Numbered from the stretch's first letter, positions 8,403-17,736 are shown. The stretch is 64,000 nucleotides of DNA from Pseudomonas putida (GCF_022627325.1 NZ_JAETZZ010000010.1:1-64000), one strand, 5' to 3'. The notes: generated by a model from the letters alone, not told the origin. A program made the numbers and translations.

Positions 8403-9239
8403 ATGTCGAATCACTCCTACTTCGCCCCCCACGGTGGGCACCCGGCTCAAACCGAGCTGTTGACTGACCGTGCCATGTTCACCGAAGCCTACGCCGTTAT
8501 CCCTAAAGGTGTGATGCGTGACATCGTCACCAGCCACCTGCCGTTCTGGGACAAGATGCGCATGTGGGTCATCGCACGCCCACTCACCGGCTTCGCCGAA
8601 ACCTTCGCCCAGTACATCGTCGAAGTGGCCCCCGAAGGCGGCAGCGAGCGCCCTGAGCTGGACTCTAACGCCGAAGCCGTGGTATTCGTCGTCGAAGGCG
8701 AAATCGACATCACCGTCGAAGGCAAGCATCACACTCTGGGCCAGGGCGGTTACGCGTTCCTTGCCCCGGGCGCCGAGTGGAGCCTGCGCAACAACAGCAA
8801 ATCCAATGTCACCTTCCACTGGCTGCGCAAGCACTACCAGAAGGTCGAAGGCCTGGACATCCCTGAGTCGTTCGTCACCCACCGTGACAATGCCACTGTC
8901 ATCGAAATGCCGGGTACCGAAGGCCGCTGGGTCACTACCCGCTTCGTCGACATGGCCGACATGCGCCACGACATGCACGTCAACATCGTCACCTTCCAGC
9001 CCGGCGGCGTGATTCCGTTCGCTGAAACCCACGTCATGGAACATGGCCTGTATGTGCTGGAAGGCAAGGCGGTGTACCGCTTGAACCAAGACTGGGTCGA
9101 AGTGGAAGCGGGCGACTTCATGTGGCTGCGTGCATTCTGCCCGCAAGCCTGCTACGCCGGCGGCCCCGGCAAGTTCAGCTACCTGCTGTACAAAGACGTC
9201 AACCGTCACGTGCACCTGACCCTGAACCCACAGCGTTAA
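8403..9239 (+). CDS. (S)-ureidoglycine aminohydrolase, bicupin
   Basis: The 278-residue protein has two cupin barrels. The second contains the metal-site segment GGVIPFAETHVMEHGLYVLEGKAVY, and the start region SYFAPHGG, PKGVMRDIVTSHLP and the end CYAGGPGKFSYLLYKDVNRH match the ureidoglycine aminohydrolase family, which releases ammonia from ureidoglycine in allantoin catabolism using Mn(II). The gene is alone here: no allantoicase, allantoate amidohydrolase or ureidoglycolate genes are in the window. The Shine-Dalgarno is poor, so the start at 8403 is chosen by homology to the family N-terminus. Confidence 0.85.
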   Translation: MSNHSYFAPHGGHPAQTELLTDRAMFTEAYAVIPKGVMRDIVTSHLPFWDKMRMWVIARPLTGFAETFAQYIVEVAPEGGSERPELDSNAEAVVFVVEGEIDITVEGKHHTLGQGGYAFLAPGAEWSLRNNSKSNVTFHWLRKHYQKVEGLDIPESFVTHRDNATVIEMPGTEGRWVTTRFVDMADMRHDMHVNIVTFQPGGVIPFAETHVMEHGLYVLEGKAVYRLNQDWVEVEAGDFMWLRAFCPQACYAGGPGKFSYLLYKDVNRHVHLTLNPQR

Positions 9240-9258
9240 GCCCTCGATGTTGTCGCAG

Positions 9259-9286
9259 AGCCCGCCACCTGGCGGGCTTTGTGTTT
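9259..9286 (+). terminator. Rho-independent terminator
   Basis: AGCCCGCC/GGCGGGCT stem (9259-9266 with 9271-9278), 4-nt loop, followed by TTGTGTTT. It lies 20 bp after the ureidoglycine aminohydrolase stop. Confidence 0.8.
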
Positions 9287-9338
9287 GCGGCACACCGGGT
9301 CAAGGCCTGCCGACGTCGCCCTCAACGCTTAAGGCAGC

Positions 9339-9854
9339 CTACTGAACCACCCCGCAAGCCACCCGCGCACCACCGCCACCGAGCTTCTCGGGGTGGTCAC
9401 TGTGGTTGTCGCCCCCGGCATGCACCATCAGCGCGTGCCCTTTGAAGTCCGACGCCTTCAGGCGTGGGGCCAGTACCGGGTAGGTGGCCTTGCCATCCGC
9501 GCCCACATACAGCGCCGGCAGGTCACCGCGGTGGCCGCTGTCGTCGTAAGGGCCCTTGTGTGCATTGGTCGAGTCCGGATCCCAGTGGCCGCCCGCTGCA
9601 CCTGCAGGCACAGGCTTGCCATTTTCCTCGGCAGGTGCGCATGAAGGCTTCTGGTGCAGGTGGAAGCCGTGGATACCCGGTGGCAAGTCTTTGAGGTCTG
9701 GGGTGAGCACGGCGCCGTACTTGCTCTGTTCGATGCTGACGGTGCCAATCGTTTTGCCTGGGCCATCCGGAGTGGCCAGTTGCAGTTCCACGGTCTGCGC
9801 AGCCTGGGCCAGGCCGGCCGTGGCCAGCAAGGCACTGAATACCACTGCTTTCAT
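9339..9854 (-). CDS. sodC: Periplasmic Cu/Zn superoxide dismutase
   Basis: The 171-residue precursor has a signal peptide cleaved after AQA. Metal ligands are all present: His65 and His67 (GFHLH), bridging His90 (GGH), Zn ligands His99, His108 and Asp111, and Cu ligand His145 (MVH). Cys72 and Cys167 can form the structural disulfide. The enzyme dismutates superoxide in the periplasm. GGAG precedes the ATG at 9854; the frame is open upstream to 10016, but that part would place residues ahead of the signal peptide. It is transcribed divergently from an AEC transporter. Confidence 0.95.
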   Translation of the reverse strand: MKAVVFSALLATAGLAQAAQTVELQLATPDGPGKTIGTVSIEQSKYGAVLTPDLKDLPPGIHGFHLHQKPSCAPAEENGKPVPAGAAGGHWDPDSTNAHKGPYDDSGHRGDLPALYVGADGKATYPVLAPRLKASDFKGHALMVHAGGDNHSDHPEKLGGGGARVACGVVQ

Positions 9855-10054
9855 GATGTATCTCCATGGTTTGAGGTGAACGGTTACCCACATAACAGGT
9901 GGGACTGCACAGGTTGGCAGGCATTCAATCCGGCCACAGAATGAAATACTTCCACCCAAACCCAACAGCGCATCCTTCAGAGCCAAAACAAGCGTTTCAT
10001 CCAACCCGCCAGCCACGCTAACCTGTGGCCGTTACCCGGCCACGGATCCCGCCC

Positions 10055-10972
10055 ATGCTCCACCTCCTGCTGACCACGCTGGTTCCCATCATCCTGCTGA
10101 TCGCCCTGGGCACATTCCTGCGCGTACGCGGTTTTCTTGCCGAAACCTTCTGGCCTGGTGCCGAACGCCTGAGCTACTACGTGCTGCTGCCATCGCTGTT
10201 CCTTCATGGCCTGGCGACCGCCAACCTCGAAGGTGTGCCGGTGCTGGGCATGGTCGGTGTGCTGATGCTCTCCACCGTGCTCGGCGCCGCGCTGCTGGTG
10301 CTGTATCAAGCTGCGGTGAACCACGATGGTGCAGACTTCACCTCGGTGTTTCAGGGTGGTGTGCGGTTCAACAACTATATTGGCGCTACCCTGGCCGCCG
10401 GGCTCTACGGCAGTGCGGGCATTGCCCTGGCAGCGGTGGCCAATGCCGCCATCGTGCCGTTGGTGAACCTGCTCTGCGTGCTGGTGTTCGCCCGCTTCAG
10501 CGCACGCCACAGCTCCCCGGCCACCGTGCTGCGGGCGATCTTCGCCAACCCGCTGATCGTTGGCTGTGCCGGCGGGCTGCTGCTGCGCGTCACGGGGTTG
10601 GGGCTACCCGCGGGCATCGAGCCAACGATCAAGGCGCTGGGCCAGGCCGCCCTGCCCCTGGGCCTTTTGTGTGTCGGCGCGGCACTGGGCGGCGCCAGCG
10701 TCGGCCAACAGGTGCGCCCGCTGCTGGCGGCGTCGACCTTCAAGTTCCTGGTCATGCCGCTGACCACCTGGGGCCTGTGCCGCCTGCTCGGCCTGAGTGG
10801 CCAGGCGGCGGTGGTGGCGGTGTTGTTCCAGGCATTGCCTACAGCATCGTCGTCCTATGTCATGGCGCGGCAAATGGGCGGCAACGCGCCGTTGATGGCG
10901 ACCATCATCGCCTTGCAGACCGTAGCCGCCGCGGTAACCCTGCCTTTGGTGTTAATGCTTTCGCTCAATTGA
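10055..10972 (+). CDS. AEC-family transporter
   Basis: This is a second auxin-efflux-carrier-like permease in the window, 305 residues with about ten hydrophobic helices. The segments GGVRFNNYIGATLA and ANPLIVGCAGGLL correspond to the conserved halves. ATG at 10055 is preferred to the in-frame GTG at 10025 since it gives the usual short N-terminus; neither has a good ribosome site. No substrate can be deduced. Confidence 0.82.
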   Translation: MLHLLLTTLVPIILLIALGTFLRVRGFLAETFWPGAERLSYYVLLPSLFLHGLATANLEGVPVLGMVGVLMLSTVLGAALLVLYQAAVNHDGADFTSVFQGGVRFNNYIGATLAAGLYGSAGIALAAVANAAIVPLVNLLCVLVFARFSARHSSPATVLRAIFANPLIVGCAGGLLLRVTGLGLPAGIEPTIKALGQAALPLGLLCVGAALGGASVGQQVRPLLAASTFKFLVMPLTTWGLCRLLGLSGQAAVVAVLFQALPTASSSYVMARQMGGNAPLMATIIALQTVAAAVTLPLVLMLSLN

Positions 10973-11020
10973 ATACGCTTGGCTAGACTGAGGATCAGCC
11001 CACACCTCGGAACCTGCACC

Positions 11021-11632
11021 ATGCGCCTATCGTGGATGGTAATCGGCTTCACCTCAGCCCTGCTCGCAGGCCCATTGAATGCTGCTGACACTGCCAAGGC
11101 CACCGTTGCCGAGGACAAAGCCGAGGTGCTTGAAGAGAAGGTGGTCGACGATGCGCCTGCACCGAAAAAAGCCGAAACCCTGACGCCCAGCGAGGTCAAA
11201 GCAGTCGACCCCGCAGGCCAGGCACCGCTGGACGACAGCATCACCTGCCTGGCACGCACGATCTACTGGGAAGCCAAAGGTGCCGATGAACAGGACATGA
11301 GCGCTGTGGCCAGCGTGGTGCTCAACCGCCTGGGCAAGGACGGTTTCCCCGACACCATCTGCGGTGTGGTCAAGCAAGGGGTGGAGAGCAAGTCCTGCCA
11401 GTTTTCCTGGTGGTGTGACGGGCGCGCCGACCAGGTCGAGGAGCCGCAACGCTACGACATCGCCAAAGAGATCGCGCGCAAGGCGCTCAACCAGCAGCTC
11501 AAGGACACCACCGGCGGCGCGCTGTACTTCCACGACCGCACCGTGCACCCCGACTGGGCCAAGGCCTACCGCAGGACCGCCCAGACAGGGCGCTTCTTGT
11601 TCTACAAACCCAACCAGGCGTTGGCACGCTGA
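11021..11632 (+). CDS. Exported cell wall hydrolase, SleB-like (Hydrolase_2 domain)
   Basis: The 203-residue protein has a signal peptide (cleavage near LNA-AD), a charged Lys/Glu/Ala linker of about 50 residues, and a Hydrolase_2 domain beginning TCLARTIYWEAKGADEQDM. The Glu of YWEA and the pattern VASVVLNRL ... FPDTICGVVKQ ... CQFSWWCDG are the hallmarks of SleB/CwlJ-type peptidoglycan hydrolases. In non-sporulating bacteria such enzymes act on the sacculus. The C-terminal YFHD and WAKAY segments complete the fold. Confidence 0.85.
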   Translation: MRLSWMVIGFTSALLAGPLNAADTAKATVAEDKAEVLEEKVVDDAPAPKKAETLTPSEVKAVDPAGQAPLDDSITCLARTIYWEAKGADEQDMSAVASVVLNRLGKDGFPDTICGVVKQGVESKSCQFSWWCDGRADQVEEPQRYDIAKEIARKALNQQLKDTTGGALYFHDRTVHPDWAKAYRRTAQTGRFLFYKPNQALAR

Positions 11633-11877
11633 GCCGGGTGATCGTCGCGCCCTGACGCCAACGAACGTTTACCCACGCCGTGCAGTCAAACTCAAGCCCC
11701 GGTAATGCGTGGCAACTCATCGCACTTTTACGGCGGCCCGCGGTCTACCACCTCTTTTGTCGCCTGCAAGCCATTGCTGGTGTTTTCATTGCTTTGCACG
11801 ACACCGGGCCAAAAGCCTTGGGCTTGTGTAGGATGAGCAGCGCATACCAAGACGCTGCCAGTCACAGGGAGATCCAC

Positions 11878-12729
11878 ATGCGCGTCCTGTCATCCGTTGC
11901 CGCCTTGTCGTTAAGCCTGGCCGTTTCGACTTCGAGCCTGGCTGCCAACGGCGAAGAAGCGCAACTGATCGATTCGATCAATGCCTACCGCAGCCAGGCC
12001 CAACCCTGCGGCGATGAAGCATCGCTTGAGCTGCCGCCGTTGAACAGCGACACCCGCCTGGCGCTGTCGCCCGAAGGAACGCGCGACCTCCAGCAGGCCA
12101 TGACCCGCGCGGCCTACCCCATGGTCAACGTTCAGGCCATCAGCCTGTCCGGCCCGCGCGATGCGCGCGCCGCCATGCATGCCATCCAGGAAAGCTTCTG
12201 CCAGGTGGTGCTCGACCCACAGTTCGTCGACATCGGCGTCAGCCAGGAAGGCCGTGACTGGCGCATCGTACTGGCGCGCCCATTGCTCAGCGGGCGCCTG
12301 GGCGACTGGCAGGCTGAGGGGCAAAAAGTCCTGCAGGCGATCAACACTGCGCGCAAGGCACCACGGCAATGCGGCGGCCAACCTTTTGCCCCGGCACCCG
12401 CGCTTGGCTGGAGCACTGTGCTGGCGGGGGTGGCGGCCAACCATACCAGGGCCATGGCCAACCAGAATTTCTTCGACCACATCGACCGCGACGGCCGCAC
12501 CCCAGGTGATCGCGCTGAACTGGCCGGCTACCTGTACCAGCAGATTGGTGAGAACATCGCAGCCGGGCGCGACTCGGCGCAGAAGGTGGTGGATGGCTGG
12601 TTGGCCAGCCCCGGGCATTGCGCAACCTTGATGAACCCAGACTTCCGCGAAATGGGTGCCGCCTATGCCGTGGACCCAAAGAGCGATGCGGGCATCTATT
12701 GGACGGGGTTGTTCGGCACACCGCAGTGA
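11878..12729 (+). CDS. Secreted CAP (SCP/PR1-like) domain protein with a degenerate N-terminal repeat
   Basis: The 283-residue precursor has a signal peptide ending SSLAA. The C-terminal half (about residues 150-283) is a bacterial CAP domain of the YkwD type: AINTARK, WSTVLAGVAANHTRAMANQNFFDHIDRDG, IGENIAAG and WLASPGHCATLMNPDFREMG, with the His and Glu residues expected. The N-terminal half starts with a similar IDSINAYRSQAQPCG and ends with FVDIGVSQEGRDWRIVLARPLL, which looks like a degenerate copy lacking the catalytic-site histidines. AGGGAG precedes the ATG at 11878. Bacterial CAP proteins have no common known activity. Confidence 0.82.
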   Translation: MRVLSSVAALSLSLAVSTSSLAANGEEAQLIDSINAYRSQAQPCGDEASLELPPLNSDTRLALSPEGTRDLQQAMTRAAYPMVNVQAISLSGPRDARAAMHAIQESFCQVVLDPQFVDIGVSQEGRDWRIVLARPLLSGRLGDWQAEGQKVLQAINTARKAPRQCGGQPFAPAPALGWSTVLAGVAANHTRAMANQNFFDHIDRDGRTPGDRAELAGYLYQQIGENIAAGRDSAQKVVDGWLASPGHCATLMNPDFREMGAAYAVDPKSDAGIYWTGLFGTPQ

Positions 12730-12817
12730 GCCCTGTTATGCAGCACCTACGCGTTGCGGCTGGCGAACGGTCGCTGGACTGAACAGCTGAACACACCGAT
12801 AAGAAAAGGCGCACGAC

Positions 12818-13429
12818 ATGGCTCTTGATACCTGGCTCATTTACCTGCTGGCAAGCATCGGCCTGTCGCTGACCCCAGGGCCGAACAGCTTGCTGGCACT
12901 GACCCATGGCGCGCTGTATGGCGCTCACCGCACCTTGTTCACCATCGTTGGCGGCGTGTTCGGCTTCAGTGCGCTGATCGCCCTGGCCATGTTCGGGCTG
13001 ACGGCCCTGCTGCAAACGTCAGCGGCGCTGCTGACGGTGTTGAAGTGGGTCGGTGGCGCCTACCTGGTGTGGTTGGGGATCGCGCTCTGGCGCAGCCCCG
13101 CCTTGCACCTTGAGATGGACGCGCGAGCCGCGCAGCTGAGCAATGTCGGCCTGTTCCGCCAAGGCCTGCTGTCGGCCATGGCCAACCCCAAGGTACTGCT
13201 GTTCTACGGCGCGTTCCTGCCGCAGTTCATCGACCCCCAGCGCGGCTTGCTCATGCAGTTCCTGATCATGGCTGCCACCTTCGCCAGCGTGGAATTCATG
13301 GTCGAATACCTGCTGGCGCGGTTGGCGTTTCGTATCAGGCCCTGGCTGGCCAGAGGTGGCAAGGGTTTCAATCGCTGCTGTGGGGGGATGTTCGCATTGA
13401 TCGGGGTGGCACTGCCGCTGGGCCGCTAG
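12818..13429 (+). CDS. LysE/RhtB-family amino acid exporter
   Basis: The 203-residue protein has six hydrophobic helices and the family N-terminal signature SLTPGPNSLLALTHG. The cytoplasmic loop segment FRQGLLSAMANPKVLLFYGAFLPQFID is also diagnostic. Members export amino acids or homoserine lactones. AAAAGG precedes the ATG. It converges with an MFS gene only 3 bp away. Confidence 0.88.
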   Translation: MALDTWLIYLLASIGLSLTPGPNSLLALTHGALYGAHRTLFTIVGGVFGFSALIALAMFGLTALLQTSAALLTVLKWVGGAYLVWLGIALWRSPALHLEMDARAAQLSNVGLFRQGLLSAMANPKVLLFYGAFLPQFIDPQRGLLMQFLIMAATFASVEFMVEYLLARLAFRIRPWLARGGKGFNRCCGGMFALIGVALPLGR

Positions 13430-13432
13430 GGC

Positions 13433-14641
13433 TCAACGGGCAGGTTCGCGGCGTTCCACCAGAAGGAACACCAGCAACGCCAGGCCCGGTAACGCAGCCC
13501 CCAGTACTGCCACACCCTGCCAGCCATAATCGGCAAACACCGCGCTGGCCGCTGCCGAACCCAATGCACCGCCGAGGAAAATGCTCGTCATGTACAGCGC
13601 ATTGAGCCGCCCACGGCTGGCCGGGTCCAGCGCATAGACCTCGCGCTGGCCGATGACCATGTTCATCTGCACGGCAAAATCCAGCAGTACCCCGGTCGTT
13701 GCCAGGCCGATGACGCTATAGCCCGGTGCGGTCAACCCCAGCAGCAACGCCACAGGCGCCAACACCAAGGCCAGCAGTGAAGCGGCGCGGGCATGGCCGG
13801 CATCAGCCAGGCGCCCGGCCAGTGGCGCGGCAATGGCCCCGACTGCACCCACCAGGGCAAACAGCGCGATCTGGCTCTGCGAAAGGCCATGCTCTGCCAC
13901 CAGGAACAGCGGAACCGCCGTCCAGTACAGGCTGAACGACGCGAACATCAACGCTTGGTACAGCGAGCGCTGGCGCAACACCGGGTACTGTCGCAGCAGT
14001 GCGCTCAACGAGCGCATCAGTGCCGCGTAGCTGGCCTTGTGGTCGGGTACCCGGCGCGGCAGGGTCAGCACCAATAGCAAGATGATCGCCAGCATCAGGC
14101 CCGCAGCACCGATGAACACCATGCGCCAGCCGAAATGGTCAGCCACCAGGCTCGACAGCGGCCGCGCCAGCAGGATGCCCAGCAACAGGCCGCCCATGAT
14201 GTTGCCGACCACACGCCCGCGCTGCTGCTCCGGTGCCAGGTGCGCTGCCAGGGGAATGAGCATCTGCACGGCGACCGAACTGAAACCGATCAGCAGCGCG
14301 TACCCCAGGAACAACAGCCCCTGGCCAGCGCTGCTGGTCCCTGCCAACACCAGGCTGGCGCAAGCGAGCGCGGCGGTGAAGATCATCAGCCGGCGGTTTT
14401 CGACCAGATCGGCCAGCGGTACCAGCAACAGCAGGCCCAGCGCATAACCCAACTGGGTCAATGAGACGATCAGGCTGGCGCGCTCTGCCGACAGCCCAAG
14501 GTCCGGGGCAATCAAACCGACAATCGGCTGGGCGTAATAGATATTGGCGACGATAGCACCGCAGCAGAACGCCAGCAGGGTGATCAGGCCACGACTCAGT
14601 ACTGGAGCTGTAGCCTGCGCAGCGGCTAGGGAGGGATTCAT
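13433..14641 (-). CDS. MFS transporter, sugar-efflux/YgaY-like
   Basis: The 402-residue protein has 12 TM segments and the signature FCCGAIVANIYYAQPIVGLIAPDLGLS found in the arabinose-efflux permease-like branch of the MFS. Motif A appears as PLADLVENRRLM. GAGGAAC precedes the ATG at 14641. A LysR-type regulator ends 114 bp upstream on the same strand and probably controls it. Substrate unknown. Confidence 0.85.
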   Translation of the reverse strand: MNPSLAAAQATAPVLSRGLITLLAFCCGAIVANIYYAQPIVGLIAPDLGLSAERASLIVSLTQLGYALGLLLLVPLADLVENRRLMIFTAALACASLVLAGTSSAGQGLLFLGYALLIGFSSVAVQMLIPLAAHLAPEQQRGRVVGNIMGGLLLGILLARPLSSLVADHFGWRMVFIGAAGLMLAIILLLVLTLPRRVPDHKASYAALMRSLSALLRQYPVLRQRSLYQALMFASFSLYWTAVPLFLVAEHGLSQSQIALFALVGAVGAIAAPLAGRLADAGHARAASLLALVLAPVALLLGLTAPGYSVIGLATTGVLLDFAVQMNMVIGQREVYALDPASRGRLNALYMTSIFLGGALGSAAASAVFADYGWQGVAVLGAALPGLALLVFLLVERREPAR

Positions 14642-14754
14642 GCGAAGTTCCTCGGCATCAGTTGGAATATGCAGGGCACCTTAGCGGTAGATCCCCGGCA
14701 GGAGAATCCGGCCTGGGCGCAACGGGGCTTTGCACCCTGCGCAACGCCAGTGCC

Positions 14755-15654
14755 TCAGGGCACCAGCAGCGCTTCGCAGAACCTGACGAAGGCCTGCACG
14801 CGGCGCGAACCGCGATGGTTGGGCAGGTACAAGGCATTGATGCTGGCGTTGGCGGTGCCTGGGCTGACCTGCCAGGTATCGAACAGGCGTTGCAGGCGAC
14901 CGGCCGCGACATCTTCGCGCACCAGCCAGTCAGCCAGCAGCGCGATGCCGCTGCCGGCCAGCGCAGCTTCACGCAGCAGATCCGCATTGGCGCTGCGCAG
15001 GGGGCCCCTGACATCCAGCTCCAGCACCTCATCGCCCAGCCGCAAACGCCAAGGCCGCACCACCTGCCCATAGCTGAAGCGCAGGCAGGCGTGGTCGAGC
15101 AACTCACCAGGGTGCTGCAAGGGCTGGCGACCGGCCAGATAGTCAGGGCTTGCTACCAGCCAGCGCTCGAAGCGGCCCAGTTGCCGGCACACCAGTTCAT
15201 CGCTGGGCGCAGGGTCGCCAAGCCTGATGGACACGTCGTAACGGCCGCCCAGCAGGTCATCGACCCGGTCACTCATGTCGATGTCCAGCTCCAGCGCGCG
15301 ATGGCGCGCCAGAAACTGCCCCAGGTGTGGGGCAATCACCCGGCGGCCGAACTCAACCGGCAGGCACAAGCGCAGCACACCCACCGGTTCCTCGCCCCGG
15401 TCGGCGACACTGGCATCGGCTTCATCCAGCGCGTCGAAGATTTCACGTGCACGGGCGTAGTAACGGGCACCGGCTTCAGTCAGGGTGACCTGGCGCGTGG
15501 AGCGGTTGAGCAAGGTTGCCCCCAACGCCGACTCCAGCGCATCGACCAGCCGGGTGACCGACGAAGTGGCAACGCCAAGCTGGCGCGCTGCGGCGGAAAA
15601 GCCCTGGGCGTCGACAGTGGCAGCGAACATCTTCATTGCCAGAAGCTTGTCCAT
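14755..15654 (-). CDS. LysR-type transcriptional regulator
   Basis: The 299-residue protein has an N-terminal winged helix (MFAATVDAQGFSAAARQLGVATSSVTRLVDALE) and a periplasmic-binding-type effector domain. It resembles the CrgA/DmlR group of LTTRs. It is placed upstream of an MFS gene on the same strand and divergent from a cupin gene across a 117-bp intergenic region that contains TCTC and GAGA arms about 25 bp apart, a possible operator. Targets are inferred from position only. Confidence 0.88.
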   Translation of the reverse strand: MDKLLAMKMFAATVDAQGFSAAARQLGVATSSVTRLVDALESALGATLLNRSTRQVTLTEAGARYYARAREIFDALDEADASVADRGEEPVGVLRLCLPVEFGRRVIAPHLGQFLARHRALELDIDMSDRVDDLLGGRYDVSIRLGDPAPSDELVCRQLGRFERWLVASPDYLAGRQPLQHPGELLDHACLRFSYGQVVRPWRLRLGDEVLELDVRGPLRSANADLLREAALAGSGIALLADWLVREDVAAGRLQRLFDTWQVSPGTANASINALYLPNHRGSRRVQAFVRFCEALLVP

Positions 15655-15771
15655 ATGAGTCCTTTGGCGTTTTGTCTCAGAAAAGTCTTACATTCGAGAT
15701 AGGTGGTCAAGAAGCGCGCCGCATTTCGATCCAGTCCATAGTGCAACACCTCCCCTACAGCGAGATCTGCC

Positions 15772-16125
15772 ATGACACCTGCCAACGTCCTGACCCACCT
15801 CCCGCCGTGTGACCCTGGCGCACCGGAATGGGTCGATGACCTGCTGAAACGCCCGGGCCTGCGCATCGAACGTATCGTTTCCAGCGGCCAGTGCAGCCCA
15901 CCCGGGTTCTGGTACGACCAGCCCGAAGGCGAATGGATCGTGCTATTGAGCGGCAGCGCCGGCCTGCGCCTCGAGCACGAAGCCTACACACGCTTGCTGG
16001 GGCCGGGAGATTGCCTGGACATCCCGGCCCATTGCCGCCATCGCGTGGAATGGACCGCCAAAGGCACGCATACCGTGTGGCTGGCCGTGTTCCATAGCAG
16101 TGAAAAACCCTGGCCGGCCTGCTGA
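15772..16125 (+). CDS. Small cupin-domain protein
   Basis: This 117-residue single cupin barrel has the motif-1 and motif-2 layout (EGEWIVLLSGSAGLRLE and GPGDCLDIPAHCRHRVEWT) with His residues for metal binding in the second motif. Such proteins are often annotated as cupin or phosphoribosylaminoimidazole-like small proteins without a known substrate. It is followed after 41 bp by alkB on the same strand, so the two may be cotranscribed. Confidence 0.75.
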   Translation: MTPANVLTHLPPCDPGAPEWVDDLLKRPGLRIERIVSSGQCSPPGFWYDQPEGEWIVLLSGSAGLRLEHEAYTRLLGPGDCLDIPAHCRHRVEWTAKGTHTVWLAVFHSSEKPWPAC

Positions 16126-16166
16126 GCGCGTTAGAATGGCCACACACATCCCTCGACGTCACGACC

Positions 16167-16811
16167 ATGATCCAGTCCGATCTCGACCTGTTCGGCCCCC
16201 AGCCACAACGCTTGGCCAGCCACACCGTGCTGCTGCCCGGCTTTGCCCTTGCGCACGTCGAGCAGCTGCTCGACGCCCTGCGCCCGGTGCTTCGCGCAGC
16301 CCCCTTCCGGCACATGCGTACGCCCGGCGGGCTGCACATGGCGGTGGCCTTGACCAACTGCGGTGCGTTGGGCTGGGTCAGCGACGCCCAGGGTTACCGA
16401 TACAGCCCGACCGACCCCGTCAGCGGCGAGCCTTGGCCAGCCCTGCCTGAAGCGCTGCTTCAACTGGCCGGGCGCGCTGCGGCCGCGGCAGGCTTCGACG
16501 GGTTCGTGCCTGATGCCTGCCTGGTCAACCACTACCTGCCCGGCACCCGCCTGAGCCTGCACCAGGATCGCGATGAAGCGGACTTCGGCCAGCCAATCGT
16601 GTCGGTATCGCTGGGCTTGCCGGCAGTGTTCATGCTGGGTGGTTTCCAGCGCTCGGACAAGACCAGCCGCATAGCGTTGAGCCATGGCGATGTGCTGGTC
16701 TGGGGCGGTGAGGATCGCTTGCGCTTCCATGGGGTATTGCCGATCAAGCCGGGCGTGCACCCACGGATGGGCGAGCGGCGGATCAACCTGACGTTGCGCA
16801 AGGCGGGGTGA
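16167..16811 (+). CDS. alkB: DNA oxidative demethylase AlkB
   Basis: The 214-residue protein aligns in spacing with E. coli AlkB: Fe(II) ligands His132, Asp134 (HQDRDE) and His188 (RFHGV), and the 2-oxoglutarate arginines Arg205 and Arg211 in RRINLTLR are each one position from their E. coli equivalents. The nucleotide-lid segment LTNCGALGWVSD and NHYLPGTRLSLHQD are also conserved. It repairs 1-methyladenine and 3-methylcytosine by oxidation. No ada gene or Ada box was seen next to it. Confidence 0.93.
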   Translation: MIQSDLDLFGPQPQRLASHTVLLPGFALAHVEQLLDALRPVLRAAPFRHMRTPGGLHMAVALTNCGALGWVSDAQGYRYSPTDPVSGEPWPALPEALLQLAGRAAAAAGFDGFVPDACLVNHYLPGTRLSLHQDRDEADFGQPIVSVSLGLPAVFMLGGFQRSDKTSRIALSHGDVLVWGGEDRLRFHGVLPIKPGVHPRMGERRINLTLRKAG

Positions 16812-16924
16812 TGCAGTCAAAAAGCCACCCGACATTTCTGCCAGTAGACGCGCGCCGTCCTGCTCCCGGTTAATTGTGCTGACGCCGCCACTCCCCGGGC
16901 GGCCTGGTTCAAGGGAGCGAACCC

Positions 16925-17647
16925 ATGCGTGTGATGACAACCACCCTGCTACTGCTGACCCTCGTCGGGGCAACCCGCGTCATGGCGCTGGATCGCAATG
17001 AAGAGGCCTATGTCGATGCACCGCCCTCCAGGTACCTGGTCTACTCCGTCACCTGGCAACCCACGTTCTGCATCATGCGGCCCTCGACAGAAGGGTGTGA
17101 ACAGGCACCGCAACGCTTTCTCACCCACGGTATATGGCCCTACAGCGAAAGCATCGGCAAACTCACCAACCGTCACCCCCAATACTGCACCCAGTCCCCT
17201 GACTGCACCAACGGCGAGGCCTGTGCAATGAGCGCCGATGACATGAATGCAGTGCTTGCCAACAAAGCCCTGCGGGACATCGTCACCCGCGAGCCAAAGG
17301 GCATGTTCGCGCATGAGTGGCAAAAGCACGGTACCTGCTCAGGCAAGGGAAGGCAGGCTTACTTTCAGGACTTCGTCGACTTGAGAAAAGTCGTGCGTTT
17401 TGACAATGAAGCCTTCAATGCGATGGTGGGGAACGCTACCGCGTTCTCGAAGATTCGCGAGGCCTTCCCTGAAAACACGGCGTTCAGATGCTACCAGGAT
17501 CCGCAGGGCAAACAGTACCTGCACGAGGTGTTCTACCTGGTCGACGACAACGGCACCCCCTACACGGAAGAAAAAAATCTGCAGATCGGCGTTCAATGTG
17601 AAGCGAAGCAAACCTGGATCCCGGCGGGTGCCAAGCCTGCGTCCTGA
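16925..17647 (+). CDS. Ribonuclease T2 family enzyme (periplasmic, RNase I-like)
   Basis: The 240-residue precursor has a signal peptide (cleaved near VMA). Both catalytic segments are intact: CAS I FLTHGIWP (His68) and CAS II FAHEWQKHGTCSG (His130, Glu131, His135). Multiple Cys residues (CAS II Cys138 and others) suit a periplasmic, disulfide-bonded enzyme. It would cleave RNA to 3'-phosphates through 2',3'-cyclic intermediates. AAGGGAG precedes the ATG. Confidence 0.92.
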   Translation: MRVMTTTLLLLTLVGATRVMALDRNEEAYVDAPPSRYLVYSVTWQPTFCIMRPSTEGCEQAPQRFLTHGIWPYSESIGKLTNRHPQYCTQSPDCTNGEACAMSADDMNAVLANKALRDIVTREPKGMFAHEWQKHGTCSGKGRQAYFQDFVDLRKVVRFDNEAFNAMVGNATAFSKIREAFPENTAFRCYQDPQGKQYLHEVFYLVDDNGTPYTEEKNLQIGVQCEAKQTWIPAGAKPAS

Positions 17648-17682
17648 AGCCAGGGTTCAGGTGGGCAAAGAAGGCAATCCCA

Positions 17683-17711
17683 AGGTACAGCGCGCTCGTG
17701 GCGCTGTACCT
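17683..17711. terminator. Hairpin terminator between convergent genes
   Basis: AGGTACAGCGC (17683-17693) pairs perfectly over 11 bp with GCGCTGTACCT (17701-17711), 7-nt loop. It separates the RNase T2 gene from csgG. Confidence 0.65.
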
Positions 17712-17736
17712 GTGAAGGTCGGGCCCGTGTGCATGG

